Assembly (NCBI GenBank): GCA_015068305.1
Contig: SVKV01000019.1
Coordinates: forward strand, 1 to 38,155
Direction: 5' to 3'
DNA: 38,155 nt
Origin: Oscillospiraceae bacterium
Lineage (GTDB): Bacteria; Bacillota; Clostridia; Oscillospirales; Oscillospiraceae
Position numbers and translations under genes: made by a program. Position 1 is the stretch's first letter; each line of letters begins with the position of its first letter. The notes below the pieces were generated by a model, which saw only the letters and a list, made by a program, of their open reading frames with translations, was not told the origin of the DNA and did not search any database. Positions 22,148 to 32,783 of this stretch are shown in pieces.

Positions 22148-22840
22148 ATGAACGCAACCGAGATCATTGAATATATCCGCACCTCTGAAAAGAAGACCCC
22201 CGTTAAAGTCTATGTCTGGGAAAAGGAGCCGGTGGAATTCCCCGGCTGCCGGGTCTTCAGCGCCGCTCCCGGCCAAAAAATCGTATTCGGCGACTGGAAA
22301 GTGATCGGCCCTATTCTGCAGGCCAACGAATTCGAGCATGTGGAGATTGAGAACAACTGCCGCAACTCCGCCATTCCCATGCTGGACATGAAGGATATCC
22401 CCGCCCGGATCGAGCCCGGTGCCATTATCCGGGAGCAGGTGGAGATCGGCAAAAACGCCGTGATCATGATGGGCGCCATCATTAACATCGGTGCTGTCAT
22501 CGGCGACGGCACCATGATCGACATGGGCGCTGTTCTGGGCGGCCGGGCCACCGTGGGCAAGAACTGCCATGTGGGTGCAGGTGCTGTTCTGGCCGGTGTC
22601 ATCGAGCCCGCCTCCGCTACCCCGGTAATCGTGGAGGACAATGTCCTCATCGGTGCCAACGCCGTGGTCATCGAGGGCTGCCGCATCGGCGAAAATGCAG
22701 TGGTTGCCGCCGGTGCCATCGTGGTCGGGGATGTGCCTGCCAATGCGGTGGTGGCCGGTTGCCCCGCGAAGATCATCAAAATGAAGGATGAAAAGACCGC
22801 CGGCAAGACCGCCCTGGTGGATGCCCTGAGAACCCTGTAA
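22148..22840 (+). CDS. dapH: 2,3,4,5-tetrahydropyridine-2,6-dicarboxylate N-acetyltransferase
   Basis: A 230-residue left-handed beta-helix acyltransferase: a small N-terminal DapH domain to about residue 90 ('[18 protein letters not shown]' region, '[29 protein letters not shown]') followed by hexapeptide repeats ('[51 protein letters not shown]') and the typical end '[14 protein letters not shown]'. It acetylates tetrahydrodipicolinate with acetyl-CoA, committing it to the acetylase branch of lysine/meso-DAP synthesis. Length matches Bacillus DapH (about 236). The next two pathway steps are probably encoded by the divergent gene pair at 19361-21585. Confidence 0.95.
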   Translation: MNATEIIEYIRTSEKKTPVKVYVWEKEPVEFPGCRVFSAAPGQKIVFGDWKVIGPILQANEFEHVEIENNCRNSAIPMLDMKDIPARIEPGAIIREQVEIGKNAVIMMGAIINIGAVIGDGTMIDMGAVLGGRATVGKNCHVGAGAVLAGVIEPASATPVIVEDNVLIGANAVVIEGCRIGENAVVAAGAIVVGDVPANAVVAGCPAKIIKMKDEKTAGKTALVDALRTL

Positions 22841-22846
22841 GATTTT

Positions 22847-22880
22847 TGCTGCGGCCCTGACCGGCCGCAGCACCTTTTTT
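22847..22880 (+). terminator. Terminator of dapH
   Basis: TGCTGCGGCC (22847-22856) pairs with GGCCGCAGCA (22863-22872); CCTTTTTT follows. Confidence 0.92.
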
Positions 22881-22943
22881 GCCCTCTGTCATAACATGGA
22901 GTGTGAGCGGAAATGCTCAACGACATGAATCGGAGGTAATCTT

Positions 22944-23105
22944 ATGTGCAACAATAACGGTATCTGCAGCTGCTTTTCCGGCAACAACTGGTGGTGGATC
23001 ATCATCCTGCTGCTGATCTTCTGCAACTGCGGCGGCTGCGGCAACAACGGCGGCTATTACAATAACAACTGCGGCTGCGACGACCGCTGCGGCGGCTGCT
23101 GCTAA
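22944..23105 (+). CDS. 53-residue Cys/Gly/Asn-rich membrane micro-protein
   Basis: ATG 22944 follows CGGAGG at 8 nt and the frame closes at TAA 23103-23105, just before a strong terminator. The product starts MCNNNGICSC, has a Trp-flanked hydrophobic segment (residues 16-26, WWWIIILLLIF) and a tail of Cys, Gly, Asn and Tyr; 11 of 53 residues are Cys. It resembles in style the small YjcZ-like sporulation/coat peptides and the high-cysteine 'chorion-class' micro-proteins of Clostridia, but I cannot assign it firmly. With a good SD, a single membrane segment and its own terminator it looks genuine. No clear promoter was found in the 64 bp after the dapH terminator. Confidence 0.75.
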   Translation: MCNNNGICSCFSGNNWWWIIILLLIFCNCGGCGNNGGYYNNNCGCDDRCGGCC

Positions 23106-23136
23106 GCGGTCAGAATCCCGTCAAAGCATAAAAACA

Positions 23137-23168
23137 GGGCACCCCAACCGGGGTGCCCAATTGTTTTC
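23137..23168. terminator. Bidirectional terminator between the micro-protein and the DUF3048 gene
   Basis: GGGCACCCC (23137-23145) and GGGGTGCCC (23150-23158), followed by AATTGTTTT on plus and TGTTTTTA on minus. Confidence 0.88.
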
Positions 23169-23174
23169 AGAGGA

Positions 23175-24326
23175 TCATTCCCACTCGACAGTGGACTTCA
23201 GAGGACAAATGCCGATATAGCTGTTGCCGATGCCCTGGACCAGAGGCGTGCCGTCCTCCAGCGTAAAGGTAAAGGGATCGGTGGGATTCTCGTGGTGCCA
23301 CTGGATCTTGATGAGCTTTCCGCCGCAGGCATAGTAGCCCTCGCCGCTGCCGTCCAGATCCGCCACATGGTAAACGCCCTGATTTGTCACCGTGGTCAGA
23401 ATCACAAAGACATTCTCAAAGGCTTCCCGGTTTTTATCCGTGACACTGTCCGCACCCTTGCCGTACTGGGTGTAAAGATACTGGCCCAGCTGCTCATCAT
23501 AGGTGAAGGTGGACTGCTTCAGATGGCCCTTATGGTTGAAGATCACATCGATCAGTCCGGCCGCTTCACCGTCGGCGGGGGTTCCGTCTTCCGTGAAGTT
23601 CAGGCCGTAGGTCTTGTCTTCCTCCTGGGTCACCCGGATGCCTTCCTTTTCTACATAGTTGTAAAGCTCCGGTCCCCGGACCATCAGCGTATGCTCACCG
23701 CTGTAGCCGAGTCTTCTGCGGTCCTGGTCCCGGAAAGAAGTTCCAGCCGCGTTGATCACGTTGACATGATCAATCTTGTTGTTCCGGGCATCTCCCAGAA
23801 CCTTGTCGCTGCCGCCGGCGTGGGCACCGTAGGCATCATATGCGACAGCAATATCTGTAAAGTTATAGCGCCAGGACCGGACGGAACCAATCACTTCCGT
23901 ATCCCGGATGTCGGAATACAGGGCCAGGCCCCGGGTGGCATAGTCATTGATGAACATTTCAAAGTACAGTCCGGCATTTGCGGTACCCACATGGGGCAGT
24001 GCGCCTCCCACGTTATTAATGGTGACCGCAAAGATTCGGGTCTGGTGAGGCTCTGCCTTCGGTTCGCCGGTCAGCGGATCCTGATAGAGCATAGGCGGCT
24101 CCGTAGGTGCTTCAGTGGGAGCTTCAGTGGGAGCCTCAGTGGGGGCCTCAGTGGGCGCCTCGGTGGGTGCTGCCGTAGGAGCCTCGGTGGGTGCCTCAGT
24201 GGCTGCTGCCGTAGGGGGCTCGGTAGGTTCGGGCTTGTTCAACAGCCGAATACCAATGAAACAAGCCTCTGCGACCAGCAATGCTGAAACGATGATTAGG
24301 ATAATCATTTTTGTCTTCTTACTCAT
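23175..24326 (-). CDS. DUF3048-domain extracellular protein (YerB-like)
   Basis: A 383-residue protein with an N-terminal membrane anchor (residues 7-28), an unusual linker of about a dozen TEAP/TAAP tetrapeptides (residues 35-78), and then the DUF3048 domain pair: 'RIFAVTINNVGGALPHVGTANAGLYFEMFIND', 'IGSVRSWRYNFTDIAVAYDAYGAHAGGS', and a C-terminal 'GKLIKIQWHHENPTDPFTFTLEDGTPL'. YerB-type proteins are extracytoplasmic; their biochemical role is not settled. The linker DNA (about 24095-24230) is a degenerate 12-bp tandem repeat and probably varies in length between strains. GAAGG precedes ATG 24326. Ends the secA-pgeF-SBP-DUF3048 row, separated by 69 bp from the gene before. Confidence 0.88.
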   Translation of the reverse strand: MSKKTKMIILIIVSALLVAEACFIGIRLLNKPEPTEPPTAAATEAPTEAPTAAPTEAPTEAPTEAPTEAPTEAPTEPPMLYQDPLTGEPKAEPHQTRIFAVTINNVGGALPHVGTANAGLYFEMFINDYATRGLALYSDIRDTEVIGSVRSWRYNFTDIAVAYDAYGAHAGGSDKVLGDARNNKIDHVNVINAAGTSFRDQDRRRLGYSGEHTLMVRGPELYNYVEKEGIRVTQEEDKTYGLNFTEDGTPADGEAAGLIDVIFNHKGHLKQSTFTYDEQLGQYLYTQYGKGADSVTDKNREAFENVFVILTTVTNQGVYHVADLDGSGEGYYACGGKLIKIQWHHENPTDPFTFTLEDGTPLVQGIGNSYIGICPLKSTVEWE

Positions 24327-24395
24327 GATTGATTACCTTCTTTCACAGTATTTCTGTATTGACTCTCAATATCCTTCATGGGACCTTGTCTGAGT

Positions 24396-25973
24396 TTATC
24401 CCTCACTGTTGTGATAGTCGATGGGGATCAGCGCATCGGTATCGGTCCGGCCCAGGGTGTAGAAGCACACATTGTCCCGGGCAGGCTCCATATCACTGAC
24501 CAGACCCCGGTCGGCATAGACCGCATAGCCGCAGAACAGCAGCGGAATGATCCGGCCGTCATCTGCCAGGGCCTTGTGGAGGTTGGGGAAGTTACCGTGG
24601 TTATCCAGAGCCTCCTTGCACAGATCGTAAAGGCCCTCATTGTCCACACTGCCCCAGGAGAGATTGCCCCAGGGCCGGAAGAATTCGGATAGGTCCATGT
24701 TGGGCGGCAGCCGGGTCTGACCCAGGTACAGGTCGTACTTGCCGTATTTGACGTCCTGGATGAACTCATTGTTCCGCTTTTCCACCATTTCGATGTTCAG
24801 ACCGCATTCTGTGAGCATGTCCACAATATTGCGGGCCAGACGCATCCGCATGGAGTCATCGGAGTTCACCAGCAGCCGCAGGGGCTCCCGGGGCAGATCC
24901 GCAAAGTTCATGGCATTGATGAATTTCACCGGATCATAGCTGTACCTGGCGTTCAGCGCCTCAGAATAATAGGGGTGGCCCGGATCCATGGCAATGGCGG
25001 TGGGCCGGGCAAAGCCGTTGTAATTGTCCTTGACCAGTTCGTTGCGGTCAATGGCATAGGTGATGGCGGAACGGAGGGTGTCGGTTTCAAAGACCTCGTT
25101 CTGGCTGTAGGCCACATTGCAGCCCAGGTACACCATGATGCCGTTGTCGCAGTTCCACAGCTCGTAGTCGCAGCGGTAGTCGGCATAGGAATCGGAGCAG
25201 GGATCGGTACACACCAGACCCACATCGGAAAATTCAAATTCGTCCCGGATCTGGGTGGCGCTCTCGGCCTGCACCAGAGTGATCATTTCCGCCGTGATCT
25301 GCAAATCGGGGCTGGAGCACCACCAGGCAGGATTCCGGCGCATCCGGGCACCGGTGAGGCTGCTTTCAAAAATGTAGGGGCCGGTTCCCACCGGATGCTC
25401 CGCTTCGATCTGCTCTGCCTTCACAATGGGAATGTCCAGCAGGGACAGGAAATCCTCCACCGGGGTACGCAGATAGAAGGTGATGCTCCGGTCCTCATTG
25501 ATCTCCATCTTTGCCAGATGGGTGAAACGGCCGCTGTAATACTTGCTCTCTTTGGCGGCCTCGAAGCTGGCCAGCACATCCTCAATGGTCAGCGTGGTGC
25601 CGTCGGAAAAAGCCGCATCGTGAATGTAGACGGTGTAGGTTCTGTAGTCGGCAGACACCCGGTAGTTTTCACAGAGGATGGGAACCGACTCAAATTCCGC
25701 GCTGGTGGCGAACAGCCCCTGGTAGATCAGGGAAAACAGCATCCGGTTGGTAAAATCGTTGGATGTGAAGGGATTCATGGACCGGTCGGGGTAGTAGACC
25801 AGGGTCAGCTCCTGGGCCACCTCTTCCTCCTCAATGTCCAGCACATTCACATCCGCATCCTCCGGCGCCAGGGCGTCGCCGTGGGGCACATAGGGCCGAT
25901 CCTCGGCAGCGCAGCCGGAGAAAATGCCCAGCAGCAATGTCAGACACAGCACCAAAGGAAGAAATCTTTTCAT
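24396..25973 (-). CDS. ABC transporter substrate-binding lipoprotein, family 5 (peptide/nickel type)
   Basis: A 525-residue lipoprotein with lipobox 'LLLGIFSGC' (Cys21) and the SBP_bac_5 fold: 'NPFTSNDFTNRMLFSLIYQGLFA', 'YTVYIHDAAFSDGTTLTIEDVLASFEAAKESKY', 'HPVGTGPYIFES', and 'TLRSAITYAIDRNEL' near residue 300. Members bind oligopeptides, nickel chelates or glycosides. No permease or ATPase genes flank it, so it is either an orphan binding protein or works with a transporter elsewhere. It overlaps pgeF by 4 nt (ATGA), indicating coupled translation, although no functional link is obvious. Confidence 0.88.
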   Translation of the reverse strand: MKRFLPLVLCLTLLLGIFSGCAAEDRPYVPHGDALAPEDADVNVLDIEEEEVAQELTLVYYPDRSMNPFTSNDFTNRMLFSLIYQGLFATSAEFESVPILCENYRVSADYRTYTVYIHDAAFSDGTTLTIEDVLASFEAAKESKYYSGRFTHLAKMEINEDRSITFYLRTPVEDFLSLLDIPIVKAEQIEAEHPVGTGPYIFESSLTGARMRRNPAWWCSSPDLQITAEMITLVQAESATQIRDEFEFSDVGLVCTDPCSDSYADYRCDYELWNCDNGIMVYLGCNVAYSQNEVFETDTLRSAITYAIDRNELVKDNYNGFARPTAIAMDPGHPYYSEALNARYSYDPVKFINAMNFADLPREPLRLLVNSDDSMRMRLARNIVDMLTECGLNIEMVEKRNNEFIQDVKYGKYDLYLGQTRLPPNMDLSEFFRPWGNLSWGSVDNEGLYDLCKEALDNHGNFPNLHKALADDGRIIPLLFCGYAVYADRGLVSDMEPARDNVCFYTLGRTDTDALIPIDYHNSEG

Positions 25974-26770
25974 TCTTTTTCCCCCTTACATACAATGATG
26001 GCGCCCTGGGAACCCCGCTTGTCCCCGGTTATCCGGTGGGACCAGTAGCGATCCGGCCGGCACATGGTGCAGTCCCCGCTGATCTCAATATGCCGCAGGC
26101 CTGCCCGGCGTAGGATCAGGGCGTTGATTTCTTTTAGATCTACATAATACTTTTCTCCGGATTTCCGGATGAATGGCTCCACCTCCGCACCGAAGGCGGC
26201 GATCATGGCCTCCGGCACATCGGAGTCGGTTTCGAAATGGCAGAAGCCCACATTTGGGCCGATGGCCGCCCGGATATCCTCCGGCCTGCAGCCAAAACTT
26301 TCGCACATGGCCGCCACGGTCTTGGGGCCAATGGCGGAGGCAGTGCCCCGCCAGCCTGCGTGGGCCGCGCCCACGGCACCGGTCACCGGGTCGTGAAACA
26401 GCAGCGGGGTGCAGTCGGCGGTGAATACCGTCAGGGCAACGCCGGGATCGTTGGTAACCAGGGCATCGCACTCCGGGTAATCCCGGTGGAAGCAGCCGTT
26501 GCAGTCCCTGCGGGTCACGGTGCGGACAATATCCGAGTGGATCTGCCGGGTCAGCACCAGGTCTGAGATCTCAAAGCCCAGGGCATTTCCCAGAATCTCA
26601 TAGTTTTTTGTCACATTCTCCCGGGTTTCATCCAGCTTGATGGCAATGTTCAGCCCCGCCATAACGCCGGTGCTGATGCCGCCCAGCTTCGTGGTGAAGC
26701 AATGGGGCACGGTGATGCCTTCGGCAACCAGATATTCCAGTTGTCCAAGTTTTTTTGTTTGAATAGACAT
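25970..26770 (-). CDS. pgeF: Peptidoglycan editing factor PgeF (YfiH/DUF152, multicopper-like)
   Basis: A 266-residue enzyme with the YfiH signatures: 'HCFTTKLGGISTG', 'LTRQIHSDIV' (active-site His), 'TADCTPLLF' (active-site Cys), 'GAAHAGWRGTASAI' (second His) and C-terminal 'CTMCRPDRYWSHR'. The family was first called laccase/polyphenol oxidase; later work showed removal of misincorporated L-Ser from UDP-MurNAc-L-Ser, and purine nucleoside phosphorolysis/deamination for some members. It follows secA on the same strand after a 140-bp gap filled by a repeat, and overlaps the next gene. Confidence 0.92.
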   Translation of the reverse strand: MSIQTKKLGQLEYLVAEGITVPHCFTTKLGGISTGVMAGLNIAIKLDETRENVTKNYEILGNALGFEISDLVLTRQIHSDIVRTVTRRDCNGCFHRDYPECDALVTNDPGVALTVFTADCTPLLFHDPVTGAVGAAHAGWRGTASAIGPKTVAAMCESFGCRPEDIRAAIGPNVGFCHFETDSDVPEAMIAAFGAEVEPFIRKSGEKYYVDLKEINALILRRAGLRHIEISGDCTMCRPDRYWSHRITGDKRGSQGAIIVCKGEKE

Positions 26771-26784
26771 AGCATTAACTCCAG

Positions 26785-26902
26785 TAAATGCAGAATGCAG
26801 AATTCAAAATGCATAATTGCAGTGTCTGCTTCGCAGACGGTTTAAAATCATGCCCGGAGGGCATACCTTCATTCTGCATTCATCATTTTGCATTTTGCAT
26901 TT
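26785..26902. repeat. Heptad-rich palindromic element with core hairpins (second copy)
   Basis: Left arm AATGCAGAATGCAGAATTC and on (from 26787), right arm CATTCTGCATT...ATTTTGCATTTTGCATTT (to 26902). Core hairpins GTCTGC-TTC-GCAGAC (26824-26838) and ATGCCC-GGA-GGGCAT (26850-26864) correspond in order, spacing and loops to those at 13513-13552. The terminal CAAATT/GTTTATCG ends of that element are absent here. It lies between secA and pgeF, 10 bp after the secA stop and 15 bp before the pgeF start. Confidence 0.82.
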
Positions 26903-26911
26903 GGCCCAAAA

Positions 26912-29656
<2,745 letters not shown>

Positions 29657-29704
29657 TGGATTCTCCTTAAAACTTCAAATGGCAATACCAAACCAATTTT
29701 ACAC

Positions 29705-29713
29705 ATTATAGCA
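29705..29713 (-). promoter_or_regulatory. Extended -10 promoter of secA
   Basis: On the minus strand TGCTATAAT (TATAAT 29710-29705) with no good -35 match; followed by AAGGAG and the secA ATG at 29656. Confidence 0.6.
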
Positions 29714-29769
29714 CACCCCAAATGAGAAAGAAAGACGATTTTGTGAATTTAATGAAAAGATAAGATGTT

Positions 29770-29975
29770 CAAATTACAGTTTGGCGGGATGCGGATTGCC
29801 ACGTCGGCCTTTCAGGCCTCCTCGCAATGACATGGAAACTTGGTAGTTGGTTGCACTAAAATTGGTGCAGAACGTGTCGAAACCTACTGTCATTGCGAAC
29901 CAGTCCGCAGACTGGTGTGGTGACCGAAGGGAATGCCTGTGGTGCAATCCGTTCTCCTCGATAAATTCCAATTTG
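29770..29975 (-). repeat. 'CATTGCGAGGAGG'-type repeat, inverted second copy
   Basis: Ends are CAAATTACAGTTTGGCG (29770-29786) and CGATAAATTCCAATTTG (29959-29975). Reversed, it matches 3616-3797 over almost its entire length, with about 24 bp extra near GGTCACCACACCAG. Its end is 3 bp from the -35 box of the symporter promoter. Confidence 0.87.
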
Positions 29976-29978
29976 CTG

Positions 29979-30007
29979 TTGCAAAGAGTCCTTCCAACCG
30001 CTATAAT
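29979..30007 (+). promoter_or_regulatory. Promoter of the dicarboxylate/amino acid symporter gene
   Basis: TTGCAA (29979-29984), 17 bp, TATAAT (30002-30007), immediately after a repeat element. Confidence 0.8.
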
Positions 30008-30037
30008 GGACACAAATCCCCCACAGGAGGAATCTTT

Positions 30038-31297
30038 ATGAAAAAAATTCTGAAAAACTACGGTTTCATCATCACCATGCTCCTTGGCGTCATCGGCGGC
30101 TGTATCGTGGGTGCCTTCTTCCCCATGATCAAGCAGGGTGACGTGGTTCTCGATCCCGGCGCCACCGTCCTGGAGCCCCTGGGTACCGTGTTCATCAATC
30201 TGATGTTCTGTATCGTGGTTCCCATGGTGTTCTGCTCCATCTCTTCCGCCATTGCCAACATGGACTCCATGAAAAAGGCCGGCAAGATCATGGGCGTCAC
30301 CGTGGTCACCTTCTGCGTCACCGCCGGCATCGCCGCACTCATCATGTACGTCATTGCCCGGATCTTCCCCCTGGTCCAGGGCCAGTATCAGGTGGTAGAA
30401 GGTGAAGTGGGCCAGACCCTGGGCCTGGCAGAAATGATCATCAACTTCTTCACCAAGCCCGACTTCCCCGAGCTGTGGAGCCGCCGGGCCATTCTGCCGC
30501 TGATCGTGTTTGCTGTTCTCTGCGGCTTCGGCATCCAGATGGCCGGAGGCAAGGAAACCATGACCGCAAAGCTGCTGGCTGATCTGACGAACTGCATCAT
30601 GAAGGTCGTCAAGATCATTACTTACTATGCTCCCATCGGTTTCTTCGGCTTCTTTGCCACCCTGGTGGCCACCTACGGCCCCGAGCTCATCGGCGACTAC
30701 AGCCGCACCCTGATCATCTACTATGTACTGTGCTTTGCCTATATGTTCGCCTTCTTCCCCATCTATGCCCGGTTCGGCGGCGGCAAGGGTGCAGCCAAGG
30801 TGATGTTCAAGCACCTGTTTAAGCCCGCAGCCGTTTCCTTCGGCACCTGCTCCTCCGTCGCTACCATCCCCACCAACATGGAAGCAGCGGAAGAAACCGG
30901 CATCAGCAAGGATATCTCCGACATCGTCCTGCCCCTGGGCGCCACCATGCACATGGACGGCTCCGCCATGAGCGCCATTGTCAAGGTCGCCTTCCTGTTC
31001 GGCATCTTCGGCAAGGACTTCGGCACCGGTGAGGCGATCCTGGCCATCATCGTGGCTATTTTCTCCTCCGTTGCCATGTCCGGCATTCCCGGCGGCGGCG
31101 GTACCGGCGAGCTGGTGCTGTGCACCATCTTCTTCCCGGACCAGATGGCCATTGCCTATCCCATCGCCATTGCCCTGGGCAATCTGGTGGATCCCCCTGC
31201 CACCATGGTCAATGCAGCCGGCGACTATGTGGTATCCTACATCGTTGCCCGGTTCGTCGACGGCAAGGACTGGCTCCGGAAACAGATGAAAAAATAA
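30038..31297 (+). CDS. Dicarboxylate/amino acid:cation symporter (DAACS family)
   Basis: A 419-residue membrane protein of the glutamate/aspartate transporter fold. Eight main hydrophobic segments plus re-entrant loops: 'FINLMFCIVVPMVFCSISSAIANM' (TM2-like), the HP1 serine-rich loop in 'AVSFGTCSSVATIPTNMEA', the TM7 'GATMHMDGSAMSAI' (family NMDGT region), HP2 'VAMSGIPGGGGTGELVLC', and TM8 'GNLVDPPATMVNAAGDYV' with the substrate-contacting Asp and Asn. The classical NMDGT reads HMDGS here, so cation coupling or substrate preference may differ. SD AGGAGG, own promoter and terminator. Confidence 0.92.
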   Translation: MKKILKNYGFIITMLLGVIGGCIVGAFFPMIKQGDVVLDPGATVLEPLGTVFINLMFCIVVPMVFCSISSAIANMDSMKKAGKIMGVTVVTFCVTAGIAALIMYVIARIFPLVQGQYQVVEGEVGQTLGLAEMIINFFTKPDFPELWSRRAILPLIVFAVLCGFGIQMAGGKETMTAKLLADLTNCIMKVVKIITYYAPIGFFGFFATLVATYGPELIGDYSRTLIIYYVLCFAYMFAFFPIYARFGGGKGAAKVMFKHLFKPAAVSFGTCSSVATIPTNMEAAEETGISKDISDIVLPLGATMHMDGSAMSAIVKVAFLFGIFGKDFGTGEAILAIIVAIFSSVAMSGIPGGGGTGELVLCTIFFPDQMAIAYPIAIALGNLVDPPATMVNAAGDYVVSYIVARFVDGKDWLRKQMKK

Positions 31298-31314
31298 TCT
31301 CCCGCACCCTTTTG

Positions 31315-31346
31315 GCGGCAGCAGCTTCGGCTGCTGCCGCTTTTTT
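31315..31346 (+). terminator. Terminator of the symporter gene
   Basis: GCGGCAGCAGC (31315-31325), TTCG loop, GCTGCTGCCGC (31330-31340), TTTTTT. Confidence 0.93.
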
Positions 31347-31430
31347 CCGTCGCTGACAAGTGGAATCGTTTCCATTTCAGTTTTATTGTTAAATGTGATG
31401 AAAATTCTTTGGAAAATCATGGAATCCCAC

Positions 31431-31459
31431 TTGCTTTTTGTGCGATATTCCTTTATAAT
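31431..31459 (+). promoter_or_regulatory. Promoter of the minD/mgsA-like/hisS row
   Basis: TTGCTT (31431-31436), 17 bp, perfect TATAAT (31454-31459). Confidence 0.8.
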
Positions 31460-31493
31460 GAACCCAAACGTTGATTATGGGGGAGTCTGGTAA

Positions 31494-32234
31494 GTGGGCG
31501 AACTGATCGCGGTGCTGTCCGGCAAGGGCGGCACAGGTAAAACTTCGGTCTGCGCCGGCATTGCCACTGCGCTGGCTGCTTCCGGGTGCCGGGTGCTTTG
31601 CATCGACTGCGATGTGGGCCTGCGGAATCTGGATATTTCTCTGGGCCTTTCCGATGCGGCCTGCCTCTCTTTTCTGGAAGTTTGCCGGGGGGATTATCCT
31701 CTGAGCCAGGCAGCTGTGCATCCCCAGTTTCCCTCCCTTTCCTTCCTAACCGCACCCATGAACACCTCCATCGATTCCATCGATACCGATGCCTTCGGCG
31801 CACTGATTTATGAGGCCCGGAAAATCTACGACTTTATTTTCCTGGATGCTCCCGCCGGAGTGGATGCCGGTTTCCGGCTCACTGCCCGGTTTGCAGACCG
31901 GTGTATTCTGGTCACCGGCGCCGGTCCCGCTGCCATCCGGGATGCGGAGCGCACCGGCGAGCTGCTGGAGCTGATGGGAAAGACCAATGTGCGGCTCATC
32001 GTCAACCGGGTGGACCGGAAAATGGTCTCTGCCATGAATGTGACCATCGACGATGTGATGGACGAAGCAGGCCTGCCTTTGCTGGGCCTGGTTCCGGAGG
32101 ATCCAAACGTAACACTGGCAGCGGCTGTGGGACAGCCTCTGCTTAAAATGAAGCCCCGGTGTCCGGCTGCCAAGGCCTGCCGGCGCATTGCCAAACGAAT
32201 CCAGGGTCTGCCGGAAGCCATCGGTCTCCGGTAA
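31494..32234 (+). CDS. minD: MinD-like septum-site-determining ATPase
   Basis: A 246-residue deviant-Walker ATPase: 'VLSGKGGTGKTSVCAGIATAL' (KGGxGKT) at the start, 'LCIDCDVGLRNLDISLGL' (the MinD DxDxGLRNLD motif) and 'FIFLDAPAGVDAG' (Walker B with DAPAG). The C-terminus 'CRRIAKRIQGLPEAIGLR' could act as the amphipathic membrane-targeting helix. MinD cycles on the membrane and recruits MinC to block polar division; neither minC nor minE is in the window. GTG 31494 is used because GGGGGAG lies 8 nt upstream. It is followed by an MgsA-like gene, an adjacency found in clostridial min/rodA regions (from memory), here apparently stripped down. Confidence 0.85.
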   Translation: MGELIAVLSGKGGTGKTSVCAGIATALAASGCRVLCIDCDVGLRNLDISLGLSDAACLSFLEVCRGDYPLSQAAVHPQFPSLSFLTAPMNTSIDSIDTDAFGALIYEARKIYDFIFLDAPAGVDAGFRLTARFADRCILVTGAGPAAIRDAERTGELLELMGKTNVRLIVNRVDRKMVSAMNVTIDDVMDEAGLPLLGLVPEDPNVTLAAAVGQPLLKMKPRCPAAKACRRIAKRIQGLPEAIGLR

Positions 32235-32262
32235 GGCCAGAATATATGAAGGAGTGAGCGTT

Positions 32263-32676
32263 GTGAACATCGCATTTCTGGCGCACGACAAGAAAAAAGA
32301 ACTGATGGTTCAGTTCTGCACCGCCTACAAAAGCGTTCTGATCAAGCATAATCTCTTTGCCACTGCCACCACCGGCCGGCTGATCGCTGACAACACGGGT
32401 CTGCCCATCACACTGCTGCTTTCCCATAAGCAGGGCGGCCATCAGCAGATCAACGCCCGCATTGCATACAACGAAATCGATCTGGTGCTGCTGTTCACCG
32501 ATCCCAATACCACCGATCCCTGGGACGATGCCCAGATGATCGAAACCATCCGCCACTGCGACAAGCACAATGTGCCCATCGCCACCAACCTGGCTTCCGC
32601 CGAAATGTCCATCATGGGCCTGCAGCGGGGCGATCTGGATTGGCGCGAGATGCTGCGCAGCAAAAGCCGATTCTAA
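32263..32676 (+). CDS. MgsA-like (methylglyoxal synthase fold) protein with altered active site
   Basis: A 137-residue MGS-fold protein: 'IAFLAHDKKKELMVQFC' (conserved HD), 'LFATATTGRLIADNTGLPI' (phosphate loop; ATGTTG in E. coli) and 'LVLLFTDPN...VPIATNLASAE'. Methylglyoxal synthase turns dihydroxyacetone phosphate into methylglyoxal. In E. coli the catalytic base is Asp71 in GGDQQ; here the loop reads 'KQGGHQQINARI' (codon CAT), and His98 is also not conserved. So the fold is certain and the activity doubtful. GTG 32263 has GGAG 8 nt upstream; the open frame to 32188 overlaps minD and has no SD. Cotranscribed with minD. Confidence 0.8.
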   Translation: MNIAFLAHDKKKELMVQFCTAYKSVLIKHNLFATATTGRLIADNTGLPITLLLSHKQGGHQQINARIAYNEIDLVLLFTDPNTTDPWDDAQMIETIRHCDKHNVPIATNLASAEMSIMGLQRGDLDWREMLRSKSRF

Positions 32677-32678
32677 AT

Positions 32679-32763
32679 TAAATGCAGAATGCAGAATGTA
32701 AAATGCAAAATGTTGGATCGACATTTTAATTTTGCATTTTGCATTTTGAATTTTGCATTCAAA
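32679..32763. repeat. Heptad-rich palindrome (third copy, without core hairpins)
   Basis: AATGCAGAATGCAGAATGT and on (32681-32711) opposes ACATTTTAATTTTGCATTTTGC and on (32721-32763); the centre AAAATGT-TGGATCG-ACATTTT is a 7-bp hairpin. It resembles the arms of the elements at 13442 and 26785 but lacks their two core hairpins. It lies between the mgsA-like gene and hisS. Confidence 0.75.
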
Positions 32764-32783
32764 TAGTTGTGAGGTAACATTTT

